Part shown: positions 6,069 through 7,449 of the stretch, piece by piece
Position numbering within the stretch: the first letter of the stretch is position 1
How the letters are laid out: the number at the start of each line of letters is the position of its first letter
Source of the DNA: Peptococcaceae bacterium
GTDB taxonomy: Bacteria > Bacillota > Desulfotomaculia > Desulfotomaculales > Desulfocucumaceae
Reading direction: 5' to 3'
Length of the DNA: 7,449 nt
NCBI GenBank assembly: GCA_013336365.1
Contig: JAAXTT010000072.1
Coordinates: 1 to 7,449, forward strand
Notes under the pieces: model-generated
What the model was told of the DNA's origin: nothing
What the model saw: the letters and a program-made list of their open reading frames with translations, nothing else
Databases searched by the model: none
Position numbers and translations under genes: made by a program

Positions 6069-7449
6069 ATGGCCAAGTTTATATTTGTCACCGGAGGAGT
6101 AGTTTCATCTTTAGGTAAAGGAATTACCGCTGCTTCCCTGGGGCGATTGTTAAAGAGTCGGGGAGTCAAGGTTGCTATTCAAAAGCTCGATCCATATATT
6201 AATGTTGATCCCGGGACTATGAGTCCTTACCAGCATGGGGAGGTCTTTGTAACTGACGATGGTGCTGAAACCGACCTGGATCTGGGCCATTATGAGAGAT
6301 TTACCGATGTTAATTCCAGCAGGAACAGTAATATAACCTCTGGCGGCATATATTGGTCTGTTATCAGCAAGGAGCGCAGAGGAGATTATCTTGGTGCAAC
6401 TGTCCAGGTTATACCCCATATTACCAATGAAATAAAAAACAGTATTGTTCGTCAGGCTGTTGAGGGACAGGTCGATGTAGTCATTACTGAAATTGGCGGT
6501 ACAGTAGGGGATATTGAATCTCTGCCTTTTCTTGAGGCAATAAGACAGCTAAAGACTGATCAGGGCCGAGAGAATGTAATGTATATCCATGTTACCCTGG
6601 TTCCCTATTTAAAGGTTGCCAATGAGGTCAAGACAAAACCTACTCAGCACAGTGTAAAGGAGCTCCGCAGCATTGGTATTCAGCCGGACATTCTGGTTTG
6701 TCGTACGGAAAATCGTTTTCCTAATGATGTGAAGGATAAGCTGGCACTTTTTTGTGATACTGATAAGGATGCTGTAATTCAGGAAATTGATGCCTCCTCA
6801 ATTTATGAGGTCCCCCTAATGCTGGAGGAAGAGGGCTTGGCTAAAATTGTTGTCCAGAGACTGGGGTTGAATTGTGGAGAGCCCGAGCTTACTGACTGGA
6901 AAAACATGGTCAATCGCATGAAAAATCTTAAGGACAAGGTTGTTATTGGTTTGGTGGGAAAATATGTTTCCTTGCCCGATGCCTATCTAAGCGTTGCAGA
7001 GGCCCTGCGTCATGCAGGACTTCATCACAATCACTCAGTTGAGGTTCGTTGGATAAACTCTGAGGATTTGGAGAAAAATAATTCATTGGACTGCTTAAAG
7101 GAATTGGATGGGATTTTGGTCCCCGGGGGATTTGGTGATCGGGGAATTGAAGGCAAAATAATTGCCATAAACTATTCCAGATTGAACAAGGTTCCTTTTT
7201 TTGGAATATGTTTGGGAATGCAGCTGGCAGTGGTAGAGTATTGTCGAAACAAAATAGGCTGGGAGGATGCCAACAGCTCGGAATTCAATGAGCTTTGCGG
7301 CCATCCGGTTATAGACCTTCTCCCGGAGCAAAAATGTCTTGAGGCCAAGGGCGGCACCATGAGGCTTGGTCAGTATCCCTGCAAACTCAAGCCGGGAACC
7401 TTAGCCTTTAAGGCATATGGGCAGGATGAAATTCACGAAAGACACAGAC
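6069..7449 (+). CDS. pyrG: CTP synthase, 3' end missing
   Basis: Glutamine-dependent enzyme that aminates UTP to CTP using ATP, the last step of pyrimidine nucleotide synthesis; cytoplasmic tetramer. The ATG 6069 has AGGAGG (6058-6063) 5 bases upstream. The window holds 460 full codons of a usual 530-540. The N-terminal synthetase domain shows the P-loop GGVVSSLGKGITAASLG (9-25), KLDPYINVDPGTMSPYQHGE (39-58), DDGAETDLDLGHYERF, and TEIGGTVGDIES (140-151, with the Mg-binding Glu141). It also has KTKPTQHSVKEL with the UTP-binding basic residues. The class I glutaminase domain begins near 285 and shows LVPGGFGDRG (350-359) and the nucleophile Cys381 in GICLGMQ. The KGGTMRLG segment follows, and the frame runs off the window just after ERHR. 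The catalytic His and Glu of the glutaminase triad lie beyond the edge. The gene looks intact and appears to have its own promoter. Confidence 0.97.
   Translation, partial: MAKFIFVTGGVVSSLGKGITAASLGRLLKSRGVKVAIQKLDPYINVDPGTMSPYQHGEVFVTDDGAETDLDLGHYERFTDVNSSRNSNITSGGIYWSVISKERRGDYLGATVQVIPHITNEIKNSIVRQAVEGQVDVVITEIGGTVGDIESLPFLEAIRQLKTDQGRENVMYIHVTLVPYLKVANEVKTKPTQHSVKELRSIGIQPDILVCRTENRFPNDVKDKLALFCDTDKDAVIQEIDASSIYEVPLMLEEEGLAKIVVQRLGLNCGEPELTDWKNMVNRMKNLKDKVVIGLVGKYVSLPDAYLSVAEALRHAGLHHNHSVEVRWINSEDLEKNNSLDCLKELDGILVPGGFGDRGIEGKIIAINYSRLNKVPFFGICLGMQLAVVEYCRNKIGWEDANSSEFNELCGHPVIDLLPEQKCLEAKGGTMRLGQYPCKLKPGTLAFKAYGQDEIHERHR

Overview
The window is ordinary, densely packed chromosomal DNA from a low-to-mid GC bacterium, with every gene on the + strand. 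It most resembles an anaerobic, spore-former-type Firmicute of the class Clostridia, perhaps a Peptococcaceae relative. The signs are an oxygen-sensitive indolepyruvate:ferredoxin oxidoreductase, the DUF1934/YwiB-argS pairing known from Bacillus-type Firmicutes, strong AGGAGG-like ribosome binding sites, frequent TTG starts and a consensus sigma-A promoter. The genus-level guess is inference from gene content only.

Layout. Positions 1-1154 hold the 3' part of a phenylacetate-CoA ligase gene (paaK), whose N-terminus lies outside the window. After an 84-base gap come iorA (1239-3002) and iorB (2995-3585), the two subunits of indolepyruvate:ferredoxin oxidoreductase, overlapping by 8 bases. iorB overlaps by 4 bases a DUF1934 (YwiB-like) gene (3582-4022). 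A 37-base gap leads to argS (about 4060-5763), arginyl-tRNA synthetase. A small gene missed by a 60-residue cutoff (5810-5977) encodes a 55-residue two-helix membrane protein of the XapX/DUF1427 family. pyrG (CTP synthase) starts at 6069 and runs off the right edge.

How the genes work together. PaaK and IorAB form one metabolic module that links aryl acids, arylacetyl-CoA and arylpyruvates. It can serve oxidative breakdown of aromatic amino acids with ferredoxin reduction, or run in reverse to make aromatic amino acids from arylacetates. The module passes without a visible terminator into a housekeeping stretch (DUF1934, argS, XapX, pyrG). pyrG appears to have its own promoter (TTGACA, 17-base spacer, TAGAAT), overlaid by a perfect 9+9 base inverted repeat that looks like an operator.

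I saw no tRNA or rRNA gene, CRISPR array, insertion sequence or clear intrinsic terminator. I did not find an obviously new multi-gene system. The most interesting points are the dyad over the pyrG promoter, the XapX gene between argS and pyrG, and the tight joining of a catabolic oxidoreductase operon to translation and nucleotide genes.
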